Below, piece after piece: positions 7,816 to 17,657 of a stretch of 64,000 nt of DNA. Position 1 is the first letter of the stretch; each line of letters starts with the position of its first letter. The DNA comes from Desulfocapsaceae bacterium. GTDB taxonomy: Bacteria > Desulfobacterota > Desulfobulbia > Desulfobulbales > Desulfocapsaceae. The notes under the pieces are model-generated. The model saw only the letters and a program-made list of their open reading frames with translations, was not told where the DNA came from and searched no databases. Where the stretch lies: positions 1 to 64,000 of the forward strand of contig JARLHL010000040.1 in assembly GCA_031292275.1 (NCBI GenBank). Direction: 5' to 3'. A program made the position numbers and the translations under genes.

Positions 7816-10128
7816 TCAAGCCTGTTTTTTGGCCGGGCTCTCTTTTTCGATCTTATGAAAGATAATCTCGTTGTCGGACGGTTTCAAAGAAGGACTTGTA
7901 ATAATCGAGATTTCAGTCTCATACCGATTTTCGAGATCGAGCAGCTCCTGTCTTTTATTGTTCAGGAGATACTGTGCGACGTCCAGCGGGAAATGGCATT
8001 CCACCAGACGCACCTGTTTCCTGCTGGCGCCTGTCTGGATCCTGCGCAGATAGAAAAGGGCAAGCGTCTCGACGGAGCGCACGGTCCCCCTGCCCTTACA
8101 ATGTTCACAAACACGGTAGTTGCCGGCATCGATGGGCGCCCCGAGCTTCTGCCTGGAGATCTGCATCAGTCCGAATTTTGAAATCCGGCTGATATCGACC
8201 TTGGCCTTATCCCGCTTCATGGAAATCTTGACCTGCTTTTCCACCTCCCGGATATTTTTCTGCAGGCGCATATCGATGAAATCGACGACAACCAGGCCGC
8301 CCAGATCCCGCAGACGCAGCTGCCGGGCGAGTTCGGAGGCCGCCTCCATATTGGCCTGAAAGATCGAGGCTTCAAAATTCTGCCCTTTGGAGGTAGAACC
8401 GGAGTTGACATCAATAGCCACCAGCGCCTCGGTCTGATCAATAACAATGGAACCGCCCGAAGGAAGATTGACCCGCGGCTGGTAGATGGACTCGATCTGG
8501 TCTTCCACGCTGTACTGGTTGAAGATCGGTCTCGAGCCCCGATGCAGTTTAACCCTGACGGTCCTCTGCTTGGCCGGCAACAGCTCAACAAAGCCTTTCA
8601 CCTGTTCCAGCGCGGCCTGATCATCAACCAGAATCTCTTCGATGCTGCTGTCAAAATGCTCACGCAGGAAGCGCAGGACGCTGTCGTGGTCCTGGTAAAT
8701 CAGGCCAACTCCCTCCATGTCCTGTCCCTTTTTCTTGACCTCGCTCCACAATCGGAGCAGGTAGGTTACATCCCGGGAGAGCGCCGCCTTGTTGATATCG
8801 CTGCTGGCGGTCCGCACTATCCAGCCGATCCCCTCGGGGATGGACATCGACTCCATGATATCACGAAGCTGGGTCCGCATCTCCTCGCCGGAAATTTTCC
8901 GCGAGATGCCCGAAGAATCGGAGCCGGGCAGCAGCACCACACAACGTCCAGGCAGGGAGAGGTAGGTGGTCATATTGGCCCCTTTGGTCCCTATCTCCTC
9001 CTTGACGACCTGGACCAGCACCTCCTGGCCTTTTTCCAGGACATCGGTAATGCTCAGTTTTTTCCACTGATGCTGCTCGATCAGCTTCCTGGATTTTTCA
9101 CTGACATTCTGCCGGTAATACTCGGGATGGATCTCTCCGAAGGGAAGAAAGCCGTTTTTTTCGGTCCCGTAGTCCACGAAGGCTGCCTGAAGGTTGGCCT
9201 CCAGGGCCACAATCCTGGCCTTGTAAATATTGTTTTTGGTATGGGTGCGGGTGACGGTGGACACATAGATGGACTCAAGCCGTCCATCCTCAAGCAGGGC
9301 CAGCCGGCATTCCTCCGGCTCTTCGGCATTGATCAAAAGTTTGCGGACAGGTTTCGGCCCATCCTTCATCTCCTGCTGATCCGGCTCTTCAGCCTCAGGC
9401 ACATCCTGGTCCTCATCATCGACATCTTCGGAAAGCTCAGCCTCGGCCTTTGCCTCCTCGGTTTTTTTATGCCCCCTTCTTCCCCGGCGTGACCGACCGC
9501 TTTTGCGCTTTTCACCTTCTCCGGCAGCGGGCGCAACTGCCGCCGCCTGCTCCGGTGCGGTCTCTTCGGATACGACCTCTTCGAAGACGACCTCCTCGGA
9601 TGAGACCCGGTCCTCCCCGACCGCCTCGTCTCCCGATTCAACTGCGGGGTTCTGCACCTCAGACTGACCAGGCAGGGAAACAGCAGCAACTTCCTCGGTA
9701 TTAACCGGCTCTGCCGCCTGCTGAGGTCCAGCGGCCTCAGGTGTTTCTTTCAGGGGCTCGGGCACAGCATCCTTCTTTGCCGTTCTTTTCCGGGGCGGCC
9801 TCTTTCGCGGTTTTTTCTCCGGCTCCTGGACCGGGACCTCCTCAGCTGCCGCCTCTTCGGCCTCCGCCTCCTTTTGGGGCGCCGAACGTTTCCTGCTGGC
9901 CCTCTTCCGCGGAGCTTTCACCGGCTCTGCCGAGGCGTCCGGACCCTCTTCGCCTGCTGCGGCAGGTTCTGCGGCAGGTTCTATTACAGCTGTCTCCGGG
10001 GCATCAGGGTTTTCCTGAGGGGCCGCACTCTTCCACCAGGCTCCCGTTGAGGCCTTCACTTCCTTTTTATCTTCTCCTGATTTTGCGGCAGGAGCCGCCT
10101 TTTTCCTACGTGGCTTATTTTCGACCAT
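7816..10128 (-). CDS. rng: Ribonuclease E/G with long N-terminal extension
   Basis: This endoribonuclease cleaves mRNA and rRNA precursors. The 770-residue protein has an unusual first 255 residues, rich in Ala, Pro, Glu, Lys and Arg with basic blocks such as RKRPPRKRT and GRSRRGRRGHKK, probably a flexible RNA- or partner-binding arm. The catalytic part follows: S1-type domain (about 260-380), DNase I-like core with AIDVNSG (Asp573) and VVDFIDM (Asp616), and the Zn-link motif CEHCKGRG (674-681). The E. coli RNase E scaffold arm is C-terminal, here it is N-terminal, as I recall for other deltaproteobacterial enzymes. AAAGGA precedes the ATG. Rne or Rng naming is not decidable. Confidence 0.95.
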   Translation of the reverse strand: MVENKPRRKKAAPAAKSGEDKKEVKASTGAWWKSAAPQENPDAPETAVIEPAAEPAAAGEEGPDASAEPVKAPRKRASRKRSAPQKEAEAEEAAAEEVPVQEPEKKPRKRPPRKRTAKKDAVPEPLKETPEAAGPQQAAEPVNTEEVAAVSLPGQSEVQNPAVESGDEAVGEDRVSSEEVVFEEVVSEETAPEQAAAVAPAAGEGEKRKSGRSRRGRRGHKKTEEAKAEAELSEDVDDEDQDVPEAEEPDQQEMKDGPKPVRKLLINAEEPEECRLALLEDGRLESIYVSTVTRTHTKNNIYKARIVALEANLQAAFVDYGTEKNGFLPFGEIHPEYYRQNVSEKSRKLIEQHQWKKLSITDVLEKGQEVLVQVVKEEIGTKGANMTTYLSLPGRCVVLLPGSDSSGISRKISGEEMRTQLRDIMESMSIPEGIGWIVRTASSDINKAALSRDVTYLLRLWSEVKKKGQDMEGVGLIYQDHDSVLRFLREHFDSSIEEILVDDQAALEQVKGFVELLPAKQRTVRVKLHRGSRPIFNQYSVEDQIESIYQPRVNLPSGGSIVIDQTEALVAIDVNSGSTSKGQNFEASIFQANMEAASELARQLRLRDLGGLVVVDFIDMRLQKNIREVEKQVKISMKRDKAKVDISRISKFGLMQISRQKLGAPIDAGNYRVCEHCKGRGTVRSVETLALFYLRRIQTGASRKQVRLVECHFPLDVAQYLLNNKRQELLDLENRYETEISIITSPSLKPSDNEIIFHKIEKESPAKKQA

Positions 10129-10169
10129 TTGCGTCCTTTCTTACCGGGATTCTTTATCAAGAATTTTTT

Positions 10170-10209
10170 CCCGGCGCACTGTGAACGACCGGACGGTCAT
10201 CCCGCCGGG
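10170..10209 (-). promoter_or_regulatory. Structured 5' leader hairpin of RNase E/G gene
   Basis: On the minus strand, CCCGGCG pairs with CGCCGGG across 26 bases. The loop contains a second perfect hairpin GACCG-TC-CGGTC. It sits about 42-81 bases upstream of the start codon. RNase E of enterics controls its own mRNA through leader hairpins; a similar role here is only suggested by position. Confidence 0.35.
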
Positions 10210-11043
10210 TCATTCAAAACTGTTATACGATTCTGGCAGACTGTTCTGCCAAACCGTCAAATCCGGTATCTCCACAAAAGACACTGAGAAAAAATTGAAC
10301 CCGGGGAGAGAACCCCGAATAATCTTCCTTCAATGAAGACACCTCCAACTCTGTCCAGGCGCCCACAACGTGACCTATCAACCTTCCAGACAATATTCTG
10401 CCTCGACGTTGACGCCCTCTGCAATTCCCTGCATAAAAAAGAGAACTCCTTTTTTAATCTACAGGCCTCATTCCCGATGAAAACGATCCGTGGAATCCCG
10501 CTGAATACCCTCTGTCCAGCAAAGCTATCTCTGGAGAAATCGTTTCTCCTGACCGCTGTTACAGACCGGCGCTGTTGCATTCCAAACCGAAAGGCAGGGG
10601 GCCGGAATCATTGTTACAAAAAAAACCCAGCCATCTGTCCCAGAAATATGTCCCCGGATTATGAGCCTTATTACCTTACCATATTGCAAACTTACACACC
10701 ATAGAGAAATTATTTCCAACAGAATAGAGCCTTGCGCAGCAAACGGGAAAATTGGCAAGAAAAACATTTTCATTCTCGGCGATAAGCGGTAAGTTATACG
10801 GAATATAAAGCAATTCCCTCTTATTACCAAACTATAACCATGGCAGAGCAGATGATGCCAGGTAACCGGAAAGGCACATTTTTGTCTCCGGCGGGATTGT
10901 TCCGGTATTTAATGCAGGCCGAGAGATCTGGGGAAGACTCTATTCCGCATGGCAGCTCTGCGACCAGACCGATCGTGTTCCTTTCCCTGCCCGGCGGGAT
11001 GGAGCAGATAGAAAAAGATGTATCCCCGAAAAGGAGTTTCCTT
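10210..11043. other. Long divergent intergenic region between rng and lptD
   Basis: About 830 bases with short open frames on both strands, none with a good ribosome site or a recognisable product. No tRNA, tmRNA, SRP or RNase P signature was seen. It should hold the two divergent promoters, which I could not place. Confidence 0.5.
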
Positions 11044-13434
11044 GTGACAATGTTTTTGCCACAATCCACTATATTCAAATGCTCTCTCTCCCTTTGCATT
11101 GCCCTCGCCCCTCTGGCGTATTTGCCCAGCGCCTTTGCAGAAAACGCCAACACAGAGGAATGGCAGATTACCGCCGACCGGATCATCCGCTACGACAATC
11201 CGGAAAGCATAGTCGCCGAGGGCAATATCCAGCTCATCAAACGGGAAAAAGTCCTCTCGCCAGCCCCGCCGAAGGCCGGGAGTGAAGGCGTACGGCCAGA
11301 TCTTCTGAAGGATAAGCCGCAGACTGCAGCTCCGGTTCCTGCCGATTCAGCCCCTAAAGAGGCGGAACGCTTCGAGACGAAAGCCACCATCAAGGCCGAC
11401 TGGATGGTCTATGATGTCGCTCTGGGAACCATCAAGCTCAGGGGCCACGTTGACATCGTCTCAGGCGAGGAAAGGCTGGTGGCCGAGCACGGCGTGGTGG
11501 ACCTCAGCAAAGATACGGGGACCTTCGCAGACGCCACCGTCACGCTCAACAAGAATTCGCTTCATCTCGAGGGAAAGTCCGTCGAAAAAACCGGGGTGCG
11601 CACCTATCATATTGTCAGCGGCTGGGCCATCACCTGTAAAGTTGACAAGGGGGAAACACCGCCCTGGAGCTTCGCCAGCAGCGACGCCACCGTCACCCAG
11701 GGCGGTTATGCCCTGATGAAGAACACCACGTTCAATATTAGAGGCATCCCGGTATTTTATACGCCATACATGGTAATACCGGCCAAGGACACCAGAGAGT
11801 CAGGCTTCCTCTTTCCGGAGGTATCTCATTCGACGAATAATGGTTACGGGTTCATCCTTCCGTTTTTCTACAATATTTCCGACTCCGCCGATGCAACCTT
11901 TTTCTCCGAATATTACCAGAATCGCGGATTTATGCCGGGGGCGGAATTCAGATACGTCCTCGGCGATAGCGATAAGGGGACCATCGCCGCCAGTTTTCTG
12001 CACGACAGCCTGTCGGCCCCGGCCGGTGATCGAACCGGCGAGCAGACCAGTTATTACAACAACACCCAGTTTACCCACACCAACTCCGACAGGTACTGGC
12101 TGCGGGGTAAAATGGATAAGTCCTTCGGCGACAGCGTCATCGTCCGCCTCGACCTCGACATTGTCTCCGACCGGGATTATCTGACGGAGTTCAACTCGGG
12201 CGGATATACGGGGTTCAATGAGGCCAACAACCGCTTTCTCCAGGTCTATGGCCGCGGATTCCAGGATGCCTCTCAGGACCAGCGCGAAAACAGCATCGGC
12301 GTGCTGAAGACCTGGACGGGGATGTCTCTTGTCACCAATGTCCTGGCCATCAACGATGTCCGGGTCCCCACCTCCGGCCCCTCCCCGCTCTGGCAGCTTC
12401 CCGGGGTCGGTTTTTCCGGGGTAACGCCCATCCGGAATTCCCGATTCGACTTCAGCTGGGACGCGAATTATGTCGACTATTGGAGGCAGGACGGCATCGG
12501 GGCTCAGCGGCTCGATCTCTATCCGAGGATCAGTACACCGCTGCCTCTGGGCAATTTTCTTGAATCACGGGCCGAAATCGGAGCCAGAGAGACATTTTAC
12601 GACGTAACCTCCCACGGTGACAGTCTCTGGGATCAAGGGGACAGCCCGAGCCGCACGCTCTATAATTTTCATACCGACATCGGCACCACCCTGGCCAGGG
12701 ATTATGACGTCCAGGCGGGTGATTTTCATGTGCTCAACCACAAGATCAGGCCCTATGTCCAGTACGATTACCTCCCTGACAGCGACCAGACTGCTCTCCC
12801 CTATTTTGACAGCATCGACCGTATTCAACCGGCCAATACCATCACCTACGGAATCAACAATTTCTTCAACCTCTTCAAAAATTCAGCCAACCGTGATTTC
12901 AATTCAAACAGCGAATTGACATATATCAAGATCAAGCAGAGCTATTACCTGGGAGATGTGAGGAAAAATATCCTTTACGACAGCAACAACAATCCCCTGC
13001 CGACCGACGAGACCAACAAGGCCCTCTCCCCCATCGACACCAAATTCGGCTGGAAACTCACCCCCAATCTGGATATCATCTATCAGGATGATCTGGATGT
13101 ATACGGTCACGGTTTTCTGCTTCATTCCCTGGGGGGCTCATACAGAACCAACCGGGGGGATACCTTCAGCCTGGATTACAGTTACAACAAGCTCCTGGAT
13201 GTCGAACAGATCAACTTCCAGACCCAGGCGCAGCTGTTCTCAAATATCCGGGGGGAATTCCTGATATCCCGCTCTCTGAGCCAATCACAGACCAACAACG
13301 AGTACATCTCGCTGATCTATCAGGCCGCCTGCTGGTCCGTGCAGATACGCTCCGCCTATACCCCGACGGACAGCAGCATCATGCTGATCTTCAACCTTGC
13401 CAACATGGGCACGGGTCTGCCGATTTCACTCTAG
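11044..13434 (+). CDS. lptD: LPS-assembly protein LptD
   Basis: This outer-membrane beta-barrel inserts lipopolysaccharide into the outer leaflet. The 796-residue product starts with a signal peptide ending near PSAFAENA, followed by an OstA/LptA-like jellyroll split by an Ala/Pro-rich insert, then the large LptD barrel with many alternating aromatic and polar strands to the C-terminus. The start is taken at GTG 11044, seven bases after AAGGAG; ATG 11050 is the alternative. The longer frame to 10840 adds non-signal sequence and is rejected. It heads a tightly packed plus-strand block of envelope genes. Confidence 0.92.
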   Translation: MTMFLPQSTIFKCSLSLCIALAPLAYLPSAFAENANTEEWQITADRIIRYDNPESIVAEGNIQLIKREKVLSPAPPKAGSEGVRPDLLKDKPQTAAPVPADSAPKEAERFETKATIKADWMVYDVALGTIKLRGHVDIVSGEERLVAEHGVVDLSKDTGTFADATVTLNKNSLHLEGKSVEKTGVRTYHIVSGWAITCKVDKGETPPWSFASSDATVTQGGYALMKNTTFNIRGIPVFYTPYMVIPAKDTRESGFLFPEVSHSTNNGYGFILPFFYNISDSADATFFSEYYQNRGFMPGAEFRYVLGDSDKGTIAASFLHDSLSAPAGDRTGEQTSYYNNTQFTHTNSDRYWLRGKMDKSFGDSVIVRLDLDIVSDRDYLTEFNSGGYTGFNEANNRFLQVYGRGFQDASQDQRENSIGVLKTWTGMSLVTNVLAINDVRVPTSGPSPLWQLPGVGFSGVTPIRNSRFDFSWDANYVDYWRQDGIGAQRLDLYPRISTPLPLGNFLESRAEIGARETFYDVTSHGDSLWDQGDSPSRTLYNFHTDIGTTLARDYDVQAGDFHVLNHKIRPYVQYDYLPDSDQTALPYFDSIDRIQPANTITYGINNFFNLFKNSANRDFNSNSELTYIKIKQSYYLGDVRKNILYDSNNNPLPTDETNKALSPIDTKFGWKLTPNLDIIYQDDLDVYGHGFLLHSLGGSYRTNRGDTFSLDYSYNKLLDVEQINFQTQAQLFSNIRGEFLISRSLSQSQTNNEYISLIYQAACWSVQIRSAYTPTDSSIMLIFNLANMGTGLPISL

Positions 13435-13447
13435 GACAGGAGGGAGC

Positions 13448-14404
13448 ATGCGTTATGATGTCTTCAACGGTGATGCGGACGGGATCTGCGCCCTCCATCA
13501 GCTCCGCCTGGCGGAGCCTGCACCCGAGGCCCGCCTGGTAACCGGGGTCAAACGGGACATCACCCTTCTCTCCCGGATAGCGGAACTGACAGGCTGCTCC
13601 ATCACGGTCCTGGATGTCTCCCTGGACAGCAACCGCTCCGCGCTGGACCGGCTTCTGCAGGCAGGCAACAGTATCCTCTACGTCGATCATCATTATGCCG
13701 GGATCATACCAGAAAACAATAATCTCTATGCCCGTATCGATTATTCGGCAGACCAGTGCACATCCCTGATCGTCAACACCCTTCTCAGCGGCCGCTTCAG
13801 CAAATGGGCCATATGCGGGGCTTTTGGCGACAATCTCCATGCCCCGGCAACGCAAATGGGCTCATCCCTCGGCCTTGGCGAGGATGAACTGGCCCGGCTG
13901 CGGGAGGTGGGGGAGCTCATCAACTACAACGGCTACGGCGCCACCCTGGAGGACCTGCACTTCCATCCTGCCCACCTCTATCGCTCCCTGGGAGAGTTTG
14001 AGGATCCTCTTGATTTCCATGCGGCATCTGAGACGCTGCCGCGCCTGCGGGATGGGTTCAGGGAAGATATGGCTCAGGCCCTCGGGGTCAAGGCAGCGGC
14101 TGGCGGCGGCACAAACCGGGTTTACTTTTTCCCGACAACCCCCTGGGCACGCAGGGTGGCGGGCCTCTTCTCAAATCTGAAGTCCCGGGAGCTGGTCGAT
14201 ACCGCCCATGCAGTCCTCATTGCCAATGCCGATACAACCTTCCAGGTCAGCGTCAGGGCGCCGCTCACCAACCGGCGCGACGCCGATGCACTCTGCCGCA
14301 CCTTTCCGACAGGCGGAGGCCGGGCAGCCGCAGCCGGTATCAATCGCCTGCCTGCCGATATGGTCGATACCTTCCTGTCGGCATTCAACGCCATGTACCC
14401 CTAA
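13448..14404 (+). CDS. DHH-family phosphoesterase
   Basis: The 318-residue protein shows the DHH phosphoesterase motifs: NGDADGICALHQ (7-18), YVDHHYAG (about 78-85) and a C-terminal GGGRAAAAG of the DHHA1 type. DHHA1 usually reads GGGH; here His is replaced by Arg, which may alter substrate handling. Family members cleave short oligonucleotides or cyclic dinucleotide products. ATG 13448 follows AGGAGGG and lies 13 bases after the lptD stop, so the gene is in the lptD transcription unit. The exact substrate is unknown. Confidence 0.85.
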   Translation: MRYDVFNGDADGICALHQLRLAEPAPEARLVTGVKRDITLLSRIAELTGCSITVLDVSLDSNRSALDRLLQAGNSILYVDHHYAGIIPENNNLYARIDYSADQCTSLIVNTLLSGRFSKWAICGAFGDNLHAPATQMGSSLGLGEDELARLREVGELINYNGYGATLEDLHFHPAHLYRSLGEFEDPLDFHAASETLPRLRDGFREDMAQALGVKAAAGGGTNRVYFFPTTPWARRVAGLFSNLKSRELVDTAHAVLIANADTTFQVSVRAPLTNRRDADALCRTFPTGGGRAAAAGINRLPADMVDTFLSAFNAMYP

Positions 14405-14470
14405 AAGACAATTGCCAAGGAATTGTTCCAATGTTATTATAGCGCTTTCTCTATTCAATGAGGTACCGCC

Positions 14471-15535
14471 ATCAAAAACAATTACACATTCACAAAAATT
14501 CTGGCACTGCTCATTCTCGGCTTCTTCTCTCTGGTCGCCTATTCCTATGTCGACGCAGCCGATGAGGAAAAGAAGGCCGCAGATCTGGTCACTGACGGAC
14601 AGCAGATTGATCTTCTGCAGGAAAAATACCAGGCGCTCTTCAAAGAACTCCGGGACGTCTACCATTTCGACCAGGCCAGTCTCGACCAGATCTTCAAGGG
14701 CGTCAGCATTGACAAAAGAGTCTTGGAACTCATGGACAAGCAGTGGGAGGCCAAACCCTACTACGATTACCGCCCGCTTTTCATTACTCCGGCCGTTATT
14801 GCCCAGGGGAAGGCAAAATTGCAGGAATACAAGCCCCTGCTCGACAGGATCGAGAGTAAACTGGGGGTCGACCGTGAAGTGGTTGTCGCCATTTGGGGAA
14901 TTGAATCCCGTTTTGGCAACCACCAGGGACGGTATCCTGTCTTCACCACCCTGAACACGCTTTTTGACGCCTATCCCAGACGTTCCGCCTTCTTCCGTAA
15001 TGAGCTGGTTCAGTTTCTTCTGCTGTGCCGGGATAATCAGATCGATCCTCTCGGTGTCAAGGGGTCGTACGCCGGTGCCTTCGGACAAACGCAATTCATC
15101 CCTTCAAGTTTCAGGACCTATGCCATCAGCTTCGACGGCAACAACCGTATCGATGTCTTCACCTCAGTAGATGATATCCTGGGTTCCATTGCCAACTATC
15201 TCCGTCGTTTCCACTGGACCCTGAACGCTCCGATCTACTCCGATCTCGGCAGTGAGCTCAAGTCACAGGCCCTCATCGCCGCCAATACCAAAGGTCGGTT
15301 AGCCAAGGTGGACTGGGAGTCCGTCTGTCAGACCCAGGGACTTCGGCTGCCGCAGCCCCCGGATAATTCGGGATTGATCGTTGTCGGGCTTGAAGTCAGT
15401 CCCGATGAGGGGGGGGGATTTCGCTACATCGCCGGATATCAGAATTTTCAGGCGATTACCGAGTGGAACCATTCCAGCAGATATGCAATGGTCGTGTCCG
15501 AGCTGGCGGAGGCACTTAAACAGGGGTCCAATTGA
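14471..15535 (+). CDS. MltB-like lytic murein transglycosylase, apparent ATC start
   Basis: This periplasmic enzyme cleaves peptidoglycan glycan chains (SLT_2/MltB fold). The frame yields a good signal peptide (KNNYTFTKILALLILGFF, then AYSYVDAADEE) and the core with catalytic Glu145 in IWGIESRFG and the AFGQTQFIPSSF motif. Upstream the frame closes with TGA at 14459 and contains no ATG, GTG or TTG before the signal peptide. The best start is ATC 14471, seven bases after TGAGG. The next Met (14723) would remove the signal peptide. Rare ATC initiation or a base error in an ATG are both possible. Stop abuts the next start. Confidence 0.85.
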   Translation: MKNNYTFTKILALLILGFFSLVAYSYVDAADEEKKAADLVTDGQQIDLLQEKYQALFKELRDVYHFDQASLDQIFKGVSIDKRVLELMDKQWEAKPYYDYRPLFITPAVIAQGKAKLQEYKPLLDRIESKLGVDREVVVAIWGIESRFGNHQGRYPVFTTLNTLFDAYPRRSAFFRNELVQFLLLCRDNQIDPLGVKGSYAGAFGQTQFIPSSFRTYAISFDGNNRIDVFTSVDDILGSIANYLRRFHWTLNAPIYSDLGSELKSQALIAANTKGRLAKVDWESVCQTQGLRLPQPPDNSGLIVVGLEVSPDEGGGFRYIAGYQNFQAITEWNHSSRYAMVVSELAEALKQGSN

Positions 15536-16747
15536 TTGGATTCGGATATTGCAACGCATAGGCAGCAGCCGTCCGGACGTGTCCTGCCCGTTAAAGGCAT
15601 AGGTGCACTCTTCTGCCTTATTATTCTCCTCATAGCCGGTTGTGGTATAACGCCTCCTGTCAGCACCACCCGACTCCAGAATATTCCTCCACTGATCGAT
15701 GACGCGGACCGGGCATCGCTGGTCAGGGCCACCCAGCGCCAACTCAACTATCTCAACAGGCTCCCTTCAGACGCAATCGTTAGGATCCAGGGCGATACCT
15801 ACACCATCGGCTGGCTGGCTGAATCCCTGCGCCTGTTTCTCGATATCGTCAGCCAAAACCCCACTCCTGAAGAGCTGGATGCCACACTCCGAAGCAAGTT
15901 TCTGGTCTACCAGTCTCCCGGCAGGGATGGCGCGCCTGCAGGAGAAATGCTGATCACCGGGTATTACGAACCGTCCCTGGAAGGAAGCCTGGTCAAGAGG
16001 CCGCCCTTCATCTACCCACTCTATGCAAAACCTGATTCCTTATGTACCCGCAATGACCGCGCCACCGGCAAGCTCCGCATCGGCCGCCTGGATGGCAACG
16101 GAAATATGCTGCCTTTCTGGACCAGGGGAGAGATAGAAGACCAGAGGCTCCTGGCGGGGAATGAACTGGTCTACGTGAAGGATCCCCTTGATGCCTATTT
16201 CCTTCATATCCAGGGATCAGGCCGGATCAGACTCCGGGACGGCTCCAGCCGCCTGGTTCTTTACAGTGGATCAAACGGCCGGGAATACAAAAGTATCGGC
16301 AAGCTCCTGGTCGATGAAAACAAGATGCCCAATGGAGCCGCCTCCATGCAGGCAATCAAACGCTATCTGCGCGAACACCCCGACGAGATTCGCCGCGTGC
16401 TGCACCATAACAGCAAGTTCATTTTTTTCAAATGGGGGGAAAAGGGGCCTATCGGGAGTGTCGGAGAAGTCCTGACGCCGGGAAGATCAATCGCCATCGA
16501 CCGCGATGTCCTGCCGACGGCGGTCATCGGCTACATGGTAACCAGAAGACCGCTTGTGGATCAGCAGGGGACAGTGACAGGCTGGACGCCCATGCGCCGG
16601 TTCGTCCTGCCTCAGGATTCAGGGACCGCGATCAAGGGGACTGGCCGGGTGGATTTCTTCTGGGGAAACGGCGATTATGAAGAGGCGGCAGCCGGCCAGA
16701 TGAAGGAAAAAGGCCAGCTGTACTTTCTGGTCAAGAAGCGATCATAA
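15536..16747 (+). CDS. mltA: MltA-like membrane-bound lytic transglycosylase
   Basis: This lipoprotein lytic transglycosylase acts on murein. It uses the TTG directly after the previous stop, leading to a lipoprotein signal with lipobox IAGC (Cys near 37). The 403-residue product has the MltA domain (TGYYEPSLEG at about 141, YFLHIQGSGRIRL) and the C-terminal 3D domain with LPQDSGTAIKG and RVDFFWGNG, whose Asp is the catalytic acid in MltA. It pairs with the MltB-like gene, a tandem of two different transglycosylases. Confidence 0.92.
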   Translation: MDSDIATHRQQPSGRVLPVKGIGALFCLIILLIAGCGITPPVSTTRLQNIPPLIDDADRASLVRATQRQLNYLNRLPSDAIVRIQGDTYTIGWLAESLRLFLDIVSQNPTPEELDATLRSKFLVYQSPGRDGAPAGEMLITGYYEPSLEGSLVKRPPFIYPLYAKPDSLCTRNDRATGKLRIGRLDGNGNMLPFWTRGEIEDQRLLAGNELVYVKDPLDAYFLHIQGSGRIRLRDGSSRLVLYSGSNGREYKSIGKLLVDENKMPNGAASMQAIKRYLREHPDEIRRVLHHNSKFIFFKWGEKGPIGSVGEVLTPGRSIAIDRDVLPTAVIGYMVTRRPLVDQQGTVTGWTPMRRFVLPQDSGTAIKGTGRVDFFWGNGDYEEAAAGQMKEKGQLYFLVKKRS

Positions 16748-16752
16748 CTCCG

Positions 16753-17601
16753 GTGAGCAGCTGCAAGGACAGAGCCGTCATCACCCTGACCACGGATTTC
16801 GGGCTTGCGGATGACTATGCAGGGACCCTCAAAGGGGCTATACTCTGCCACTGCCGGCAGGCAGCCATCATCGATCTTACGCATGCGATTCCGCCGCAGG
16901 ACATTGCGGCGGCGGCCACGTCCATCGGCCATTCCTTCCGTTTCTTTCCCAACGGCAGCGTCCATCTGGTCATTGTCGATCCCGGAGTCGGATCACAGCG
17001 CCGGATTCTGGCCCTCAAGGCCGCTGATCACCTCTTTATCGCCCCAGACAACGGGGTCCTGACCCCTTTTCTGACAGAGGCCCGTTTTCAGGAGGCCTTC
17101 CAGGTGAACAACCGGGAACTCTTTCCCGGGACAGTCAGCACAACCTTTCATGGCCGGGATATCATGGCCCCGATTGCCGCCAGGCTCGCCTGCGGCATGG
17201 ACATCTCCCTGGCGGGCCCGGAACTGTCCCGGCAGGAATGTCTGCAGATCTCCCTGCCGGCGGCCAGAGTCAGCGCCGAAGGCATCATCGGCGAGGTTGT
17301 GCATATCGATCATTTCGGCAACTTGCGCACCAGCATAACAGCCCGGGATCTTGCCGCGCTGCCCGCCGGGGCAGGGCTGAGCATCTCGCTCAGAGGCCGC
17401 GCCATCGCAACAGTCAGCACAACCTACAGCGATGCCGCCCCAGGCGCGCTCATCGCCCTCATCGACAGCAGAGAGCATCTTGAAATTGCCCTTGTCTGCG
17501 GCAATGCGGCCCTGGTTCTGGGCTGCCGGCTTGGAGACAGAATCTCTGTAACTACGTGGAAGTGCAAGAAAAACCAGACGGCATCGCATCGCAACCGCTG
17601 A
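16753..17601 (+). CDS. S-adenosyl-L-methionine hydroxide adenosyltransferase (DUF62)
   Basis: Members of this family hydrolyse SAM to adenosine and methionine and are related to fluorinase. The 282-residue protein shows TLTTDFGLADDYAG (11-24), VIVDPGVGS (73-81), HGRDIMAPIAA, and IDHFGNLRTSI, all typical. It starts with GTG 16753, five bases after the mltA stop. Physiological role of the family is unclear. The link with envelope genes may only be transcriptional. Confidence 0.88.
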   Translation: MSSCKDRAVITLTTDFGLADDYAGTLKGAILCHCRQAAIIDLTHAIPPQDIAAAATSIGHSFRFFPNGSVHLVIVDPGVGSQRRILALKAADHLFIAPDNGVLTPFLTEARFQEAFQVNNRELFPGTVSTTFHGRDIMAPIAARLACGMDISLAGPELSRQECLQISLPAARVSAEGIIGEVVHIDHFGNLRTSITARDLAALPAGAGLSISLRGRAIATVSTTYSDAAPGALIALIDSREHLEIALVCGNAALVLGCRLGDRISVTTWKCKKNQTASHRNR

Positions 17602-17657
17602 GGGACTTTGCGGGAATTATTATGCATTCCGATGCAAAAGATGGTATATCATGATTC

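Noticed and set aside
8542-9492. Long plus-strand open frame of 316 codons
   Set aside because: It lies opposite the RNase E/G gene, has no ribosome site and no family features; a shadow frame.
10333-10704. 123-codon frame between rng and lptD
   Set aside because: No ribosome site, no family feature and odd residue use; treated as non-coding.
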